DNA of 52,250 nucleotides from NCBI GenBank assembly GCA_026708285.1, contig JAPOVF010000354.1:1-52250 (forward strand), read 5' to 3'. Below are positions 1 through 8,940 of this stretch, piece by piece. The position numbers and the translations under genes are program-made. Under the pieces are notes generated by a model. The model was not told the DNA's origin. It ran no database searches and saw nothing but the letters and a program-made list of their open reading frames with translations. Position 1 is the first letter of the stretch; each line of letters begins with the position of its first letter. The DNA comes from Acidobacteriota bacterium (GTDB taxonomy: Bacteria > Acidobacteriota > Thermoanaerobaculia > Multivoradales > Multivoraceae).

Positions 1-266
1 GAGGTCAGCAGAAGCACCAGCGTGCGCTGCTCCCGCTCGGCGGCGAAGGAGCGCATCGTCACGAACACCGCCGCCGCCATGGTCACGCCGAAGTTCGCGT
101 AGAAGAACAGGCTCAGGACTTCGCTCGAAGGGCGCTGGCTGCCCAGGGTGTAGGCGTTGAAGAAGAGACCGTCCAGCATCAGGACCAGGGCCAGGATGGC
201 CCAGCCGTAGAGGCCCGCGAAGGCGGCTCGCAGCTCGCGCCGGGCGATCAGGAGGACGGTGCTCAC
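1..266 (-). CDS. ABC-2 type transporter permease (partial, N-terminal part)
   Basis: Only the first 88 or so codons lie in the window; the gene runs off the left edge. Reading the minus strand from a GTG at 266, the protein starts VSTVLLIARRELRAAF and has a hydrophobic helix at about residues 15-38 and a second near 50-70. This is the usual entry of an ABC-2 permease of the GldF/NosY/CcmB-like class. The GTG overlaps the TGA of the upstream ATPase gene (GTGA, 263-266), so the two are translationally coupled and should form one exporter. Substrate is not predictable. The family call rests on this short N-terminus plus the ATPase partner. Confidence 0.75.
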   Translation of the reverse strand, partial: MSTVLLIARRELRAAFAGLYGWAILALVLMLDGLFFNAYTLGSQRPSSEVLSLFFYANFGVTMAAAVFVTMRSFAAEREQRTLVLLLT

Positions 267-1222
267 GATCCGTTCCCGTCGCTCGCGGACTCCGGCACGC
301 CATCGCCCGAGACCAGATCGAGGAAAACCCTCTCGAGGTCCGAGCGGACCGGCTCTACCCGTCGCACACCGAGATCCGAAGCCACCAGAGCGGCCACGAC
401 GGTTTCTCTCGCTGCCTCCGCCAGCTCGACGGTGATCACCGAGACACCGCCGCCGAGATCCTCCGACGCCACCCGCGTCGCACCCGCGGGAAGGCTCCGG
501 GCGGCGTCAGCCGGCGCGCCCCTCAGTTCGACTTCGATCCGTTCGCGACCGGCCAGCGCGCCCAGCTCGTCCTGGGTTCCATGCACGACCAGAGCGCCCT
601 CGTGGAGAACGAGGATCGAATCGCAGGTCTCGTGGATCTCGCGCAGGTGATGCGACGAGGTGAACACCGTCCGATCGCCGCCGAGCGAACGGACCAGCTC
701 CCTCATGCCGACGATCTCGGCCGGGTCGAGCGATGACACCGGTTCGTCGAGCAGGACGACCTCCGGCTCGTGCAGAATCGCCTGCGCGATGCCGACCCGC
801 TTGCGGAAGCCCATCGACAGCTCGCCGATCACCCGGTCCAGCTGATGCTCGACGTGGACCCGTTCGGCGACCGCGACGACTCGCCCGCGGAGCAGCCGCC
901 CCGGCACGCCGTTCAGAGCCCCCACGAAGTGAAGGTAGTCGCGAACGCGCATCTCCCGGTAAAGCGGCGGTTCCTCCGGGAGGTAGCCGACGAGGCTTCG
1001 CATCGCCCGGGAATCGACGCCAAGCTCCACGCCTCCGATCTGGACGCTGCCGGCGCTGGGCAGCAGCTCCCCGGAAAGGATACGGAGCAGGGTCGATTTG
1101 CCGGCGCCGTTCAAGCCCAGAACGCCGACGACATCGCCGGCGCCGCACTCGAATCCGACGTTCGAAAGGGCCGACACCGCGCAGTAGCTCTTGCTCAGTC
1201 GATCTGTACGGACGTTTCCCAC
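263..1222 (-). CDS. ABC transporter ATP-binding protein (GldA/CcmA-like)
   Basis: A 319-aa cytoplasmic ATPase that would energise the adjoining ABC-2 permease. Visible motifs are Walker A (GLNGAGKS, about residue 37), Walker B with the catalytic glutamate (VVLLDEP), a non-canonical signature region (LSMGFRKRVGIAQA, which has LSMG in place of LSGG) and the switch histidine (SSHHL). The extra about 100 residues after the nucleotide-binding domain fit the DUF4162-like tail common in drug and gliding-type ABC-2 ATPases. The start is a GTG at 1222. The gene is divergent from the acetyltransferase at 1338. Family call is firm, substrate unknown. Confidence 0.9.
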   Translation of the reverse strand: MGNVRTDRLSKSYCAVSALSNVGFECGAGDVVGVLGLNGAGKSTLLRILSGELLPSAGSVQIGGVELGVDSRAMRSLVGYLPEEPPLYREMRVRDYLHFVGALNGVPGRLLRGRVVAVAERVHVEHQLDRVIGELSMGFRKRVGIAQAILHEPEVVLLDEPVSSLDPAEIVGMRELVRSLGGDRTVFTSSHHLREIHETCDSILVLHEGALVVHGTQDELGALAGRERIEVELRGAPADAARSLPAGATRVASEDLGGGVSVITVELAEAARETVVAALVASDLGVRRVEPVRSDLERVFLDLVSGDGVPESASDGNGS

Positions 1223-1323
1223 GAACTTCAGAAGCCTGTCGACTCACCCCCTGAATGAGCGCGCACGGAGACGGATCTTGACTTACGGAGGAGCTGCGGG
1301 CAAGCGTCCCAGGGCGCCGCCGG

Positions 1324-1329
1324 TACACT
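1324..1329 (+). promoter_or_regulatory. -10-like TACACT hexamer next to a start codon (possible leaderless promoter)
   Basis: TACACT fits the TANNNT pattern and ends 8 nt before the GTG at 1338. No Shine-Dalgarno-like purine run lies between them. A TTGACT at 1278-1283 is too far upstream to be its -35. If transcription starts 6-8 nt after this box, the mRNA would be leaderless or nearly so. Low-confidence sequence reading. Confidence 0.3.
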
Positions 1330-1337
1330 CCCGCACC

Positions 1338-2555
1338 GTGACGAAGCGTCTCACGTTCGGACCGGCCCGCAGCGCTGCCGAGCTGGAGGCGCAGGCCTAC
1401 AACGAGGCCTTGGCGTTCAACACGCCCTACGATTCCTGCGTGGCGTGGCTGCACGCGAACCGGAAACACGCACGCCTCGTCCGTAGCGGCGGCCACGTGG
1501 TCGGCGGTCTGGTCCAGTACGAGATGGGCCAGTTCCTGGGCGGCCGTTCGGTCCAGAACATCGGCATCGCCGGTGTCGCCGTCGACCCGACCGCCCGTGG
1601 CCGGGGCGCGGCCAGGGCGCTGATCGGGGCAACCCTGAACGAACTCCACCGGGAAGGCGTTGCCGTCTCCACGCTGTACCCCACCACCTTCACCCTCTAC
1701 GAGCGCGCCGGCTATGCCGCCGCCGGACACCGTTACCGCTTCCGGCTGCCGCTCGCCGAGCTGGGTCGCGTCCTGGCCGACGGGACCCTTCGTCGCCTCG
1801 ACCCCGAGCGCGACGCGAAGGTCGTGGAACGGCTGTATCGCAGGATCGCGAAGGATCGGTCCGGCTGGCTCGACCGCAACCACTTCATCTGGGAGCGCGT
1901 CTACCAGGATCCGGGCGGCGCAGCCGTCCACGGCTACGTCGTCCCCGGCAGGGACGGCGGCGTCGACGGCTATGTCATCTACACCCAGGACGCGGTTGGG
2001 CACTATCCGGGTGCGGCGGGGCGCTACCCGTACCGCCTCAAGGTGCGCGACGTACAGGCTAGGGACGGCGCCGCGGCGCGCAGAATCCTGGCGTTCTTCT
2101 CGGCCTGCCGTACGCTGGCCCTGGATGTGACCTGGCACGGCGCCCTGGACGATCACCTGCTGCTCCAGGTACACGAGATCGGCACCGAGATCTCGCTGGC
2201 CGAGACCTGGATGCTGCGCATCGTCGACGTGCAGGCAGCGCTCGGCCAGCGGGGCTATCCACCCCGCACGAGCGCTCGTCTCGATTTCGAGGTCACCGAC
2301 GACGTGGTCGCCGGCAACCGGGGTCGCTGGGTTCTCGAAGTCGATCGCCGGGCCGGAAAGGCGAAGCGCACCACCCGGAAGGCCGGGCGCAACACCCTGC
2401 GCCTGGACATCCGGGCGCTAGCCTCCCTGTACACGGGCCACCTGAGCGCCCGCCGCCTGGCCGACCTCGACCTGATCGAGGGCTCGTCCACCTCCCTGAA
2501 CCTGGCGGAACGACTCTTCGCCGGCCCGCCGCCGTCCATGCCGGACTACTTCTGA
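1338..2555 (+). CDS. Eis-like GNAT N-acetyltransferase
   Basis: A 405-aa protein of the Eis type: two GNAT folds followed by an SCP2-like C-terminal domain. The first GNAT has the acetyl-CoA loop signature (VDPTARGRGAARALIGA, about residues 80-95), then the LYPTTFTLYERAGY stretch typical of Eis proteins. The C-terminal part (about 300-405) has the sterol-carrier-like fold expected for the family, and total length matches the usual 400-415 aa. The reading frame is open from 1191, but the GTG at 1338 gives the family length and is followed at once by conserved sequence. Eis enzymes acetylate amines on aminoglycosides, peptides or polyamines; the substrate here is unknown. Confidence 0.88.
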   Translation: MTKRLTFGPARSAAELEAQAYNEALAFNTPYDSCVAWLHANRKHARLVRSGGHVVGGLVQYEMGQFLGGRSVQNIGIAGVAVDPTARGRGAARALIGATLNELHREGVAVSTLYPTTFTLYERAGYAAAGHRYRFRLPLAELGRVLADGTLRRLDPERDAKVVERLYRRIAKDRSGWLDRNHFIWERVYQDPGGAAVHGYVVPGRDGGVDGYVIYTQDAVGHYPGAAGRYPYRLKVRDVQARDGAAARRILAFFSACRTLALDVTWHGALDDHLLLQVHEIGTEISLAETWMLRIVDVQAALGQRGYPPRTSARLDFEVTDDVVAGNRGRWVLEVDRRAGKAKRTTRKAGRNTLRLDIRALASLYTGHLSARRLADLDLIEGSSTSLNLAERLFAGPPPSMPDYF

Positions 2556-2616
2556 AGCACCCGGACCGTCGACAACGGCTTTCCCCGCCATCCAACCCCA
2601 ACGGAGTCTCGTCAAG

Positions 2617-3570
2617 ATGAAACGAACACGGCACACCCGCATCGCCTTCGCTCTGGCCCTTGCCTGCGCCATGACCGGCCTTGCGGCCGCGGTCCCTGGC
2701 CAGGAATCTCCGCCCGCCGAGGCACCCCGGCTCGACACTTCCCAGATCGAGGCCTTCATGGGCGAGTGGGTGCTGGAGGTCCTCACGCAGCAGGGCTCGC
2801 TCAACAGCCTGATCACGTTCTCCGACGACGACGGCAAGGCGAGCGCCGACTTCTACCTGGCGCGTCTGGCCGACGTCGTGATCGAGAACATCAGCCGCAC
2901 GGAAACGGGCGTACTGCTGAAGTGGAACCTGGACTTCGGCGGCCAGCTCGTGCCGGTCGAGATGGACCTCGCGCGGGAAGGCGACGGTCTGGCCGGGAAA
3001 CTGGAAGCCGGGTTCTTCAACGCCGATGTCAAGGGAGTAACGAAGGAAGCGGCCGAGGCGGCCGGGATCATCGTCGAGCGACAACCTGTCGGAGACGACG
3101 ACGATCTGGCCCTTTCCCGGGTCGAGGTCGAAGGGCAGGCGATCCGGCTCCGCGTCGATCGCCTGCAGGCTCCCGGCCCCGACTACGACAAGCTCGAGTC
3201 TCTCGCAGACGGCGAAGTCCTGGGACCGATCTACGGCAAGCCGTTCAAGTTCTGGACCGACGCTGACCTGGCGTTCGAGGACGTTGAGGTCGCCGCCCAC
3301 AACCACGGTCCGACCTACCCCGGCGTCTACAGCCTCTGGCTCAAGCGCGAGGAGGACGGCTGGAAGCTCGTGTTCAACCACCTGGCCGACGTCTGGGGCA
3401 CGATGCACATGGCCGAACACGACGCCGGCGAAACGCCCCTGGCCTTCCGCACCCTCGCTGAACCTGCGGAGCACACGGAGGGTGTGCTGGAGATAGACGG
3501 CGCAGCCGGCATGCTGACGATCCGCTGGGGCACGATGGAGTGGTCGGCGCCGTTCCAGATCGCCGAGTGA
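2617..3570 (+). CDS. Secreted DUF2911-like protein
   Basis: A 317-aa protein with a clear Sec signal peptide (basic MKRTRHTR, hydrophobic run, cleavage near AAAVPGQ, residue 28 or so). Residues about 40-170 form a beta-rich domain I do not recognise. Residues about 205-315 resemble DUF2911: a GKPFKFWTDAD-type opening, then PGVYSLWL, WKLVFNHLADVWG and a closing beta strand with WG/W residues. DUF2911 proteins are exported and mostly uncharacterised. The gene lies 61 nt after the acetyltransferase and may be co-transcribed with it. Function unknown. Confidence 0.8.
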   Translation: MKRTRHTRIAFALALACAMTGLAAAVPGQESPPAEAPRLDTSQIEAFMGEWVLEVLTQQGSLNSLITFSDDDGKASADFYLARLADVVIENISRTETGVLLKWNLDFGGQLVPVEMDLAREGDGLAGKLEAGFFNADVKGVTKEAAEAAGIIVERQPVGDDDDLALSRVEVEGQAIRLRVDRLQAPGPDYDKLESLADGEVLGPIYGKPFKFWTDADLAFEDVEVAAHNHGPTYPGVYSLWLKREEDGWKLVFNHLADVWGTMHMAEHDAGETPLAFRTLAEPAEHTEGVLEIDGAAGMLTIRWGTMEWSAPFQIAE

Positions 3571-3625
3571 CCCACCGCCCAACGTGCGCATCGCCCGGTT
3601 TCTCTGAAGACGGTTAGCGCCCGCG

Positions 3626-5029
3626 TTGGATCGCACCGCCTTCACCGCCTCGGGAACCGCCGGCGGCCTGGTCAGCAACGGCATTTCCTTCTTTCTCCTC
3701 ATCTACTACAGCCAGGTGATCGGCCTGGACCCGGCGCTGGCGGGTTCCGCCCTTCTGCTCGCGCTGGTCGTCGATGCCGTGTCCGATCCCCTGGTGGGGC
3801 GCTGGTCCGACCGGCTACGGAGCCGCCTGGGGCGGCGCCATCCCTTTCTCTACGGCGCGGTGCTCCCCATCCCGGTCTGCTACTACCTGCTCTGGGCGCC
3901 TCCCGACTTGGGTCAAACGGCCATGTTCCTGTGGCTCGCCGGCTTCACCGTCGCGCTGCGGCTGGCGCTGACGATGCACACCGTCCCCTTCAACGCGCTG
4001 CTGCCGGAGCTCGCACCGGGCTACGAGGATCGTACGCGCCTGATGAACTACTCCTATGCCGGCGGCTGGTTCTTCGGCACCCTGATGGCGGTTTCGATGT
4101 ACGTCTGGTGGCTGGCCGATACCCCGGACTATCCCGACGGCGCGGGCATCCTGCGACGCGCCGGCTACGAGCAGGCCGGCCTGGTCACCGCCTGCGCGCT
4201 CTGCCTCTGCCTCGCGCTGGCCGCGGCCGCCACCCATCGGCACATTCCCACCCTCGCTCCACCACCGCCCGGAGCAGCCTCGGCCCGGCGGGTCCTCGGT
4301 GAAAGCCTGGCGACCCTGCGGGACGGCAGTCTGGCCGCGATTGTCGCCTCGACCGCGCTGACCGCCGCGGCCAGCGGCACGGCGACGGCGATGTGGGCCT
4401 ACATGCAACCCTGGTTCTGGGGCTTCGACAGCACACAGACAAGTACCATCCTGGCGGCTCAACTGGCGTCGCCGCTCCTGGCGATCCTGCTTCTGCCGGC
4501 CGCCAGCCGCGGCCGCGACAAGAAGGCGGTGCTGATCCGACTCTCGATCCTGTCGCTCCTGGCCGGCAGTGGCCCGGTCATCCTCGCCCTGCTCGGCGCG
4601 TTTCCGCCGGTTAACCACCCGGCACTCTTTCCGCTGATGGTCGCGATCGGCGTCGTCCAGGTGGCTCTGATCGTCATGACGAGCACCGTAGGCGCCTCCA
4701 TGGTGGCGGACATCGTCGACGCCCGGGCTGTGGCCACCGGCCGGCGGGAAGAGGGACTCGTGTCCTCCGTTCTCTCCTTCACGGGCAAGGTGGCAACTGG
4801 CCTGGGAATCTGGATCGGGGGCCTCCTGCTCACCGCGATCAACTTCCCGACCGACGCGGACGTCTCCGCGATCGACCAGGACATGGTCGACCGCCTGGGA
4901 TGGCTCTATGGCCCGGTGCTTGCCTTTCTCTACGTCACCGCCATCTACGCTCTCCGCTACTACCGGCTGAGTCGCCACCGCCACCAGGAGAACCTCGCCA
5001 TGCTCGCTGGGGGAGAGGATCAGGGTTGA
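3626..5029 (+). CDS. GPH-family sugar:cation symporter-like MFS transporter
   Basis: A 467-aa integral membrane protein with about 12 hydrophobic segments. The motif DAVSDPLVGRWSDR followed by GRRHPFL (about residues 52-75) is the loop 2-3 signature of the glycoside-pentoside-hexuronide (MelB-like) transporters, which couple sugar uptake to H+ or Na+. Residues about 120-150 (NALLPELAPGYEDRTRL) match the conserved second cytoplasmic loop. The TTG at 3626 is the only start that leaves the first helix intact, and no strong ribosome binding site is visible. No sugar catabolic gene is adjacent, so the substrate cannot be narrowed. Confidence 0.85.
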   Translation: MDRTAFTASGTAGGLVSNGISFFLLIYYSQVIGLDPALAGSALLLALVVDAVSDPLVGRWSDRLRSRLGRRHPFLYGAVLPIPVCYYLLWAPPDLGQTAMFLWLAGFTVALRLALTMHTVPFNALLPELAPGYEDRTRLMNYSYAGGWFFGTLMAVSMYVWWLADTPDYPDGAGILRRAGYEQAGLVTACALCLCLALAAAATHRHIPTLAPPPPGAASARRVLGESLATLRDGSLAAIVASTALTAAASGTATAMWAYMQPWFWGFDSTQTSTILAAQLASPLLAILLLPAASRGRDKKAVLIRLSILSLLAGSGPVILALLGAFPPVNHPALFPLMVAIGVVQVALIVMTSTVGASMVADIVDARAVATGRREEGLVSSVLSFTGKVATGLGIWIGGLLLTAINFPTDADVSAIDQDMVDRLGWLYGPVLAFLYVTAIYALRYYRLSRHRHQENLAMLAGGEDQG

Positions 5030-5051
5030 TTGAGCGAAATCAGAATCATGT

Positions 5052-5093
5052 GAAACGATACTTGCATCGTACGAGACATCTATGTATCATTTC
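5052..5093 (+). promoter_or_regulatory. Promoter overlapped by an inverted repeat (candidate TetR-family operator)
   Basis: A locally AT-rich patch in an otherwise GC-rich window. GAAACGATAC (5052-5061) and GTATCATTTC (5084-5093) form an inverted repeat matching at 9 of 10 positions with a 22-nt spacer. Inside it, TTGCAT (5062-5067) and TATCAT (5085-5090) are 17 nt apart, a plausible -35/-10 pair, so the right arm covers the -10 and the left arm abuts the -35. The operon it would drive encodes a TetR regulator as its second gene, which suggests autoregulation. This is inference from layout; no footprint is known. Confidence 0.55.
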
Positions 5094-5128
5094 TCCAGTT
5101 CACGGATCGAGCCGGAGAAACGCACATC

Positions 5129-8100
5129 ATGCCGTCCGAATCACTCCACAACCGAAGTCGACGACGGGCACACCCCTGGCTTGCCCTCCCGGTGCTGGTG
5201 ATCGCGGCGGCCGCAGCCCCGGCGGCGGACTTCATCGCCTTCGAATCCGGCCCCGTGCGGCCGCTGGCCCTGTCCCCCGACGGCAGCATGCTCTTCGTCA
5301 CGAACACGCCGGACAATCATCTCGAGGTCTTCAACATCAACAGCCCCGGCACGCTCGTCCACCTGGCGTCGGTTCCCGTGGGGATGGAGCCGGTCGCCGT
5401 CGCCGCGCGCAGCGCCTCGGAGGTCTGGGTGGTGAACCACCTCTCGGACTCCGTCAGCATCGTGGACATCGGGCCCCTGCTGGCCGCCGATTCGACGACC
5501 AGCGGTGCGGCCTTCGTCAACCGCACGCTGCTGGTCGGCGACGAGCCCCGGGACATCGTCTTCGCCAGAGACCGGGCCTTCGTCACGACCGCGCATCGAG
5601 GCCAGCACCGAACCCATCCGTCGATCGCGGCCGTCCCCGGGGCCGGAAGCCCTCAACTCCATACCGCGGGCGTTGGCCGGGCGGACGTCTGGGTCTTTGA
5701 CGCGAAGGATCCCGGCGCCGGCGTTGGCGGCACTCCGCTCAGGATCGTCGAACTGTTCGGCGATACGCCCAGGGCGCTGGCGGTGAGCCCGGACGGCTCC
5801 ACGGTGTACGCGGCAGTCTTCCACTCGGGAAACCAGACGACCGTGATCCACGAGGGAGTGATGTGCCGTGGCTTCGAGGACACGCCGCGCGGCTTCTTCG
5901 TCGGCGCCACCTGGGACCGCAGGCGCGGCGATCAACCCTGCGTTGCGGGCAACCTGCCGGCACTGCATGCGACCGCCTCCCCCAACGGCCCGGCGGACAA
6001 GACCCTGCCCATGGGACGGCCCCTGCCCAGTACCGGCGCGGATGGCGAGCACGCGCCCTTCACCGCGATGATCGTGAAGTGGGACGAGGAGTCCGGTGAG
6101 TGGCGCGACTCCCGCGGCCTGAACTACTCGAACGGCATCCGTTTCTTCCTGCCCGACAGGGACGTCTTTGCCATCGATGCCGCCACCCTCGCCGAGAAGG
6201 ACCACTTCGCCCACGTCGGCACGACCCTGTTCAACATGGCGACGAACCCGAAGAGCGGACGCATCTACGTAGCCAACACGGACGCCCGGAACCATGTGCG
6301 TTTCGAAGGGCCGGGAATCCGCGGCGGCTCGACCGTTCAGGGGAACATCGCTCGCGCCCAGATCACGGTCATCGACCCGGAAACGGGTACCGTCCGCAAG
6401 CGGCACCTGAACCGCCAAATCGACTACTCCGTCCTGAAGTCGATGGCCGCGGTCCGCCGGCACAGTCTCTCCACTCCTCTGGAGCTCCGGGTCAGCTCCG
6501 ACGGGACGACGCTCTACGTCGCGGCCCTGGGCTCGGACAGGATCGGCGTGTTCGACACCGCCGATCTCGAGGACGACGCGCTCTGGGACGGCAACGGAAG
6601 GGAGTTCGACCCGACCTCCCTGAGCGCGGACTATCTGGAGGTGACGGGCGGTCCCGCCGGACTCCTGCTCGACGAAGCGCACAACCGCCCGAACGGGCAG
6701 CTCTACGTCTTCGCCCACTTCGAGCGCAGCGTCAAGGTCGTCGACGCGGTGACCGGCGACATCCGGCAGACGGCTTCCGTCCACAACCCCGAACCGCCCG
6801 CAATCGTGCGCGGACGCCGCGTGCTCTACGACGCGAACCGGACCTCGTCCAACGGCGAATCCTCCTGCGCGACCTGCCATGTGTTCGGCGATTCGGATCA
6901 CCTGAGCTGGAACCTGAGCAATCCGGACGACGGCAACACCGCCAACCCGCAGCCCTTCCCGACCTTCTCCGACTTCTGGCTGTCCTGCGACATCTTCGGG
7001 CACTACCCGGGCTGCGAGGCGGTGCCGTACGTGAACGGCAACGGCGACCAGCTCGTCTTTTCGCCGATGAAGGGTCCCATGTTCACGCAGACGATGCGGG
7101 GCATGTCGACCCATGGCCACATGCACTGGCGCGGCGACCGGGCCACCGGCTACTTCGGAAGCGACGATCAGGGGACGCTGGACGAGAAGTTCTCGTTCAA
7201 GAACTTCATCGTCGCCTTCGAAAGCCTGCTCGGACTGGACGTCGTGTTGACCGACTCCGCCGCGGCCGCCAAACCCGCCGACGTCATCCAGCTCGAGCGC
7301 GATGTGGACGAGTTCGCCGACTTCATGCTGGCTGTCCAGTTGCCGCCCAACCCGATCAAGCCGCTCGACAACGCCCACAGTCCGTCCGCCCGGATCGGAG
7401 ACGCCTTCTTCGACGGGCCGCGCCGCGCCGACGGCGTCGACGCCGCCTACGACCTGGCCAACAACCGGAACGGTGCGGCCGTCGACGGGCGGAACTGCGC
7501 CGGCTGCCACCGGCACGATCCATCCAGGGGCTTCTTCGGCACGGCGGGCGATGCGTCGCACGGCGGCGAGGTGCTGATTCTCAAGGTGCCGCACCTGCGG
7601 AACCTCTACCAGAAAGTCGGGATGTTCGGCCTTCCGAACCGGGAGTACTTCCTGCCCTCGACGACCGACGCCCACCAGGGCGACCAGATCCGCGGCTTCG
7701 GATTTCTCCACGATGGGGCGACCGACAAGCTCTTCAACTTCCTGCAGGGCGCCGTCTTCGACGACGGCACGACCACCTGCGACGATCTCGGCCTGCCGAG
7801 TGCCCGCGGTTGGCGCGACGTGTTCGGCTGCGGCTTCAGCGACGGCATGGACATCGGCATCCCGGACGACGAAGTGCGCCAGGGCCTCGTCGACTACCTG
7901 ATGGAGTTCGACACCGACCTGGCGCCGATCGTCGGACAGCAGGTCACCCTCAGCGCCGCGAACGGGCCGGTGGCCAACCCGCGCGTCAATCTGCTGGCGC
8001 ATCGCGCCCGGGTCTCCTTCCAGTCGGCCGTCCTGGGCGGCTCGGTCACGGAGTGCGACCTGATCGCCAAGGGAACCGTGGCGGGGAAACCCCGCGGATG

Positions 8101-8362
8101 GGTTCGCCTTCCGAGCGGCGACTTCATCGACGACCTGGGCGAGAGCTGGACGCCGTCGCGGCTGCGAACGCTCGCCACGGCCGGAAGTCCCGTCACCTAC
8201 ACCTGCACACCGCCCGGCTCGGGCAGACGGATGGGGATCGACCGGGATCGCGACACCATCCTCGACGGCCTGGACAACTGCCCCGCCGCTTCCAACCTTA
8301 GCCAGGCCGACGCGGACGGCAACGGAGTCGGCGATGCCTGCGAGCCGACCCCATCGAGGTGA
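5129..8362 (+). CDS. Secreted beta-propeller / di-heme cytochrome (MauG/CcpA-like) fusion with type 3 repeat tail
   Basis: A 1077-aa exported protein. Order: twin-Arg-rich N-terminus plus signal helix (about 12-35); a YVTN/Lactonase-like beta-propeller (about 36-480, e.g. LALSPDGSMLFVTN, LAVSPDGSTVYAAVF); a di-heme cytochrome region with heme motifs C580-A-T-C-H584 and C790-A-G-C-H794; and a C-terminal calcium-type repeat (about 1037-1072, DRDRDTILDGLDNCP...GVGDACE) like thrombospondin type 3 repeats. The two widely spaced CXXCH motifs resemble the MauG/cytochrome-c-peroxidase superfamily. The start is the ATG at 5129, preceded by GGAG at 5114-5117. First gene of an operon with overlapping TetR, Rieske and luciferase-like genes. 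Likely a periplasmic oxidoreductase; substrate unknown. Confidence 0.85.
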   Translation: MPSESLHNRSRRRAHPWLALPVLVIAAAAAPAADFIAFESGPVRPLALSPDGSMLFVTNTPDNHLEVFNINSPGTLVHLASVPVGMEPVAVAARSASEVWVVNHLSDSVSIVDIGPLLAADSTTSGAAFVNRTLLVGDEPRDIVFARDRAFVTTAHRGQHRTHPSIAAVPGAGSPQLHTAGVGRADVWVFDAKDPGAGVGGTPLRIVELFGDTPRALAVSPDGSTVYAAVFHSGNQTTVIHEGVMCRGFEDTPRGFFVGATWDRRRGDQPCVAGNLPALHATASPNGPADKTLPMGRPLPSTGADGEHAPFTAMIVKWDEESGEWRDSRGLNYSNGIRFFLPDRDVFAIDAATLAEKDHFAHVGTTLFNMATNPKSGRIYVANTDARNHVRFEGPGIRGGSTVQGNIARAQITVIDPETGTVRKRHLNRQIDYSVLKSMAAVRRHSLSTPLELRVSSDGTTLYVAALGSDRIGVFDTADLEDDALWDGNGREFDPTSLSADYLEVTGGPAGLLLDEAHNRPNGQLYVFAHFERSVKVVDAVTGDIRQTASVHNPEPPAIVRGRRVLYDANRTSSNGESSCATCHVFGDSDHLSWNLSNPDDGNTANPQPFPTFSDFWLSCDIFGHYPGCEAVPYVNGNGDQLVFSPMKGPMFTQTMRGMSTHGHMHWRGDRATGYFGSDDQGTLDEKFSFKNFIVAFESLLGLDVVLTDSAAAAKPADVIQLERDVDEFADFMLAVQLPPNPIKPLDNAHSPSARIGDAFFDGPRRADGVDAAYDLANNRNGAAVDGRNCAGCHRHDPSRGFFGTAGDASHGGEVLILKVPHLRNLYQKVGMFGLPNREYFLPSTTDAHQGDQIRGFGFLHDGATDKLFNFLQGAVFDDGTTTCDDLGLPSARGWRDVFGCGFSDGMDIGIPDDEVRQGLVDYLMEFDTDLAPIVGQQVTLSAANGPVANPRVNLLAHRARVSFQSAVLGGSVTECDLIAKGTVAGKPRGWVRLPSGDFIDDLGESWTPSRLRTLATAGSPVTYTCTPPGSGRRMGIDRDRDTILDGLDNCPAASNLSQADADGNGVGDACEPTPSR

Positions 8363-8940
8363 ACCGCATGAGACCAGCACTGAATCCGAGTCCGCGTCCA
8401 ACCGCCCGCGACGCGATCATCGACGCGGCAATCCGCCTCTGGTCGCGCAACCCCGGAGCGACCTTCAGTGAGGTCGCCCTCCACGCCGGAGTCGGGCGCG
8501 CGACGCTCCACCGGCACTTCAGGAACCGCGACGACCTGCTCACGGTGTTGGCCGAGATCTGCATCGAGGAGACGAACGAAGCAGTGGCCACGGCCATCGA
8601 CCGGAGCGCGAGCGCCAGCCGGCAACTGCAACGCATGTTCGAGGCGGTCATTCCCCTGGGGGACCGCTACAGCTTTCTCTATCGCGCGGAAATCGGTGAC
8701 GAACACACGACCGCCGAGTACCGCCGCCAGCTCGACCGGGTCGGAACGCTGGTCGGCGAGCTCAAGGCCGAGGGCGCCGTCGCGGCCGATGTACCGACCG
8801 CCTGGGTGGTCGCGCAGATCGACCAACTCATCTGGACCGCCTGGAACGAAGTCGCCTCGGGCCGCGTCGCCGCGGCGGACGCGGCGTACCTGGCCACCAG
8901 AACCCTGCTGCACGGACTCGGAAAGGAGGAGCAGCCGTGA
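8359..8940 (+). CDS. TetR/AcrR-family transcriptional regulator
   Basis: A 193-aa regulator with an N-terminal TetR helix-turn-helix (ARDAIIDAAIRLW ... FSEVALHAGVGRATLHRHF, about residues 15-60) and a helical ligand-binding C-terminal domain. The GTG at 8359 overlaps the TGA of the preceding gene (GTGA); an in-frame ATG at 8368 is an alternative. Its own stop overlaps the next start (GTGA at 8937-8940), which ties it to the oxygenase gene. The likely target is the inverted repeat at 5052-5093 in front of the operon, with a substrate or product of the oxygenases as effector. Target and effector are inference. Confidence 0.9.
   Translation: MNRMRPALNPSPRPTARDAIIDAAIRLWSRNPGATFSEVALHAGVGRATLHRHFRNRDDLLTVLAEICIEETNEAVATAIDRSASASRQLQRMFEAVIPLGDRYSFLYRAEIGDEHTTAEYRRQLDRVGTLVGELKAEGAVAADVPTAWVVAQIDQLIWTAWNEVASGRVAAADAAYLATRTLLHGLGKEEQP

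Noticed and set aside
1191-1337. N-terminal extension of the Eis-like acetyltransferase to the earlier start at 1191.
   Set aside because: The extra 49 residues are basic, unlike the family, and overlap the divergent ATPase gene start; the GTG at 1338 gives normal family length.
507-2174. A 555-codon minus-strand frame spanning the ABC ATPase and acetyltransferase genes.
   Set aside because: It overlaps two well-supported genes in other frames and has no recognisable motif.
5141-8401. A 1086-codon open frame on the minus strand opposite the propeller/di-heme gene.
   Set aside because: It is the mirror of a strongly coding plus-strand gene in GC-rich DNA. The translation has no recognisable domain or signal, while the plus strand has a signal peptide, heme motifs and repeats.
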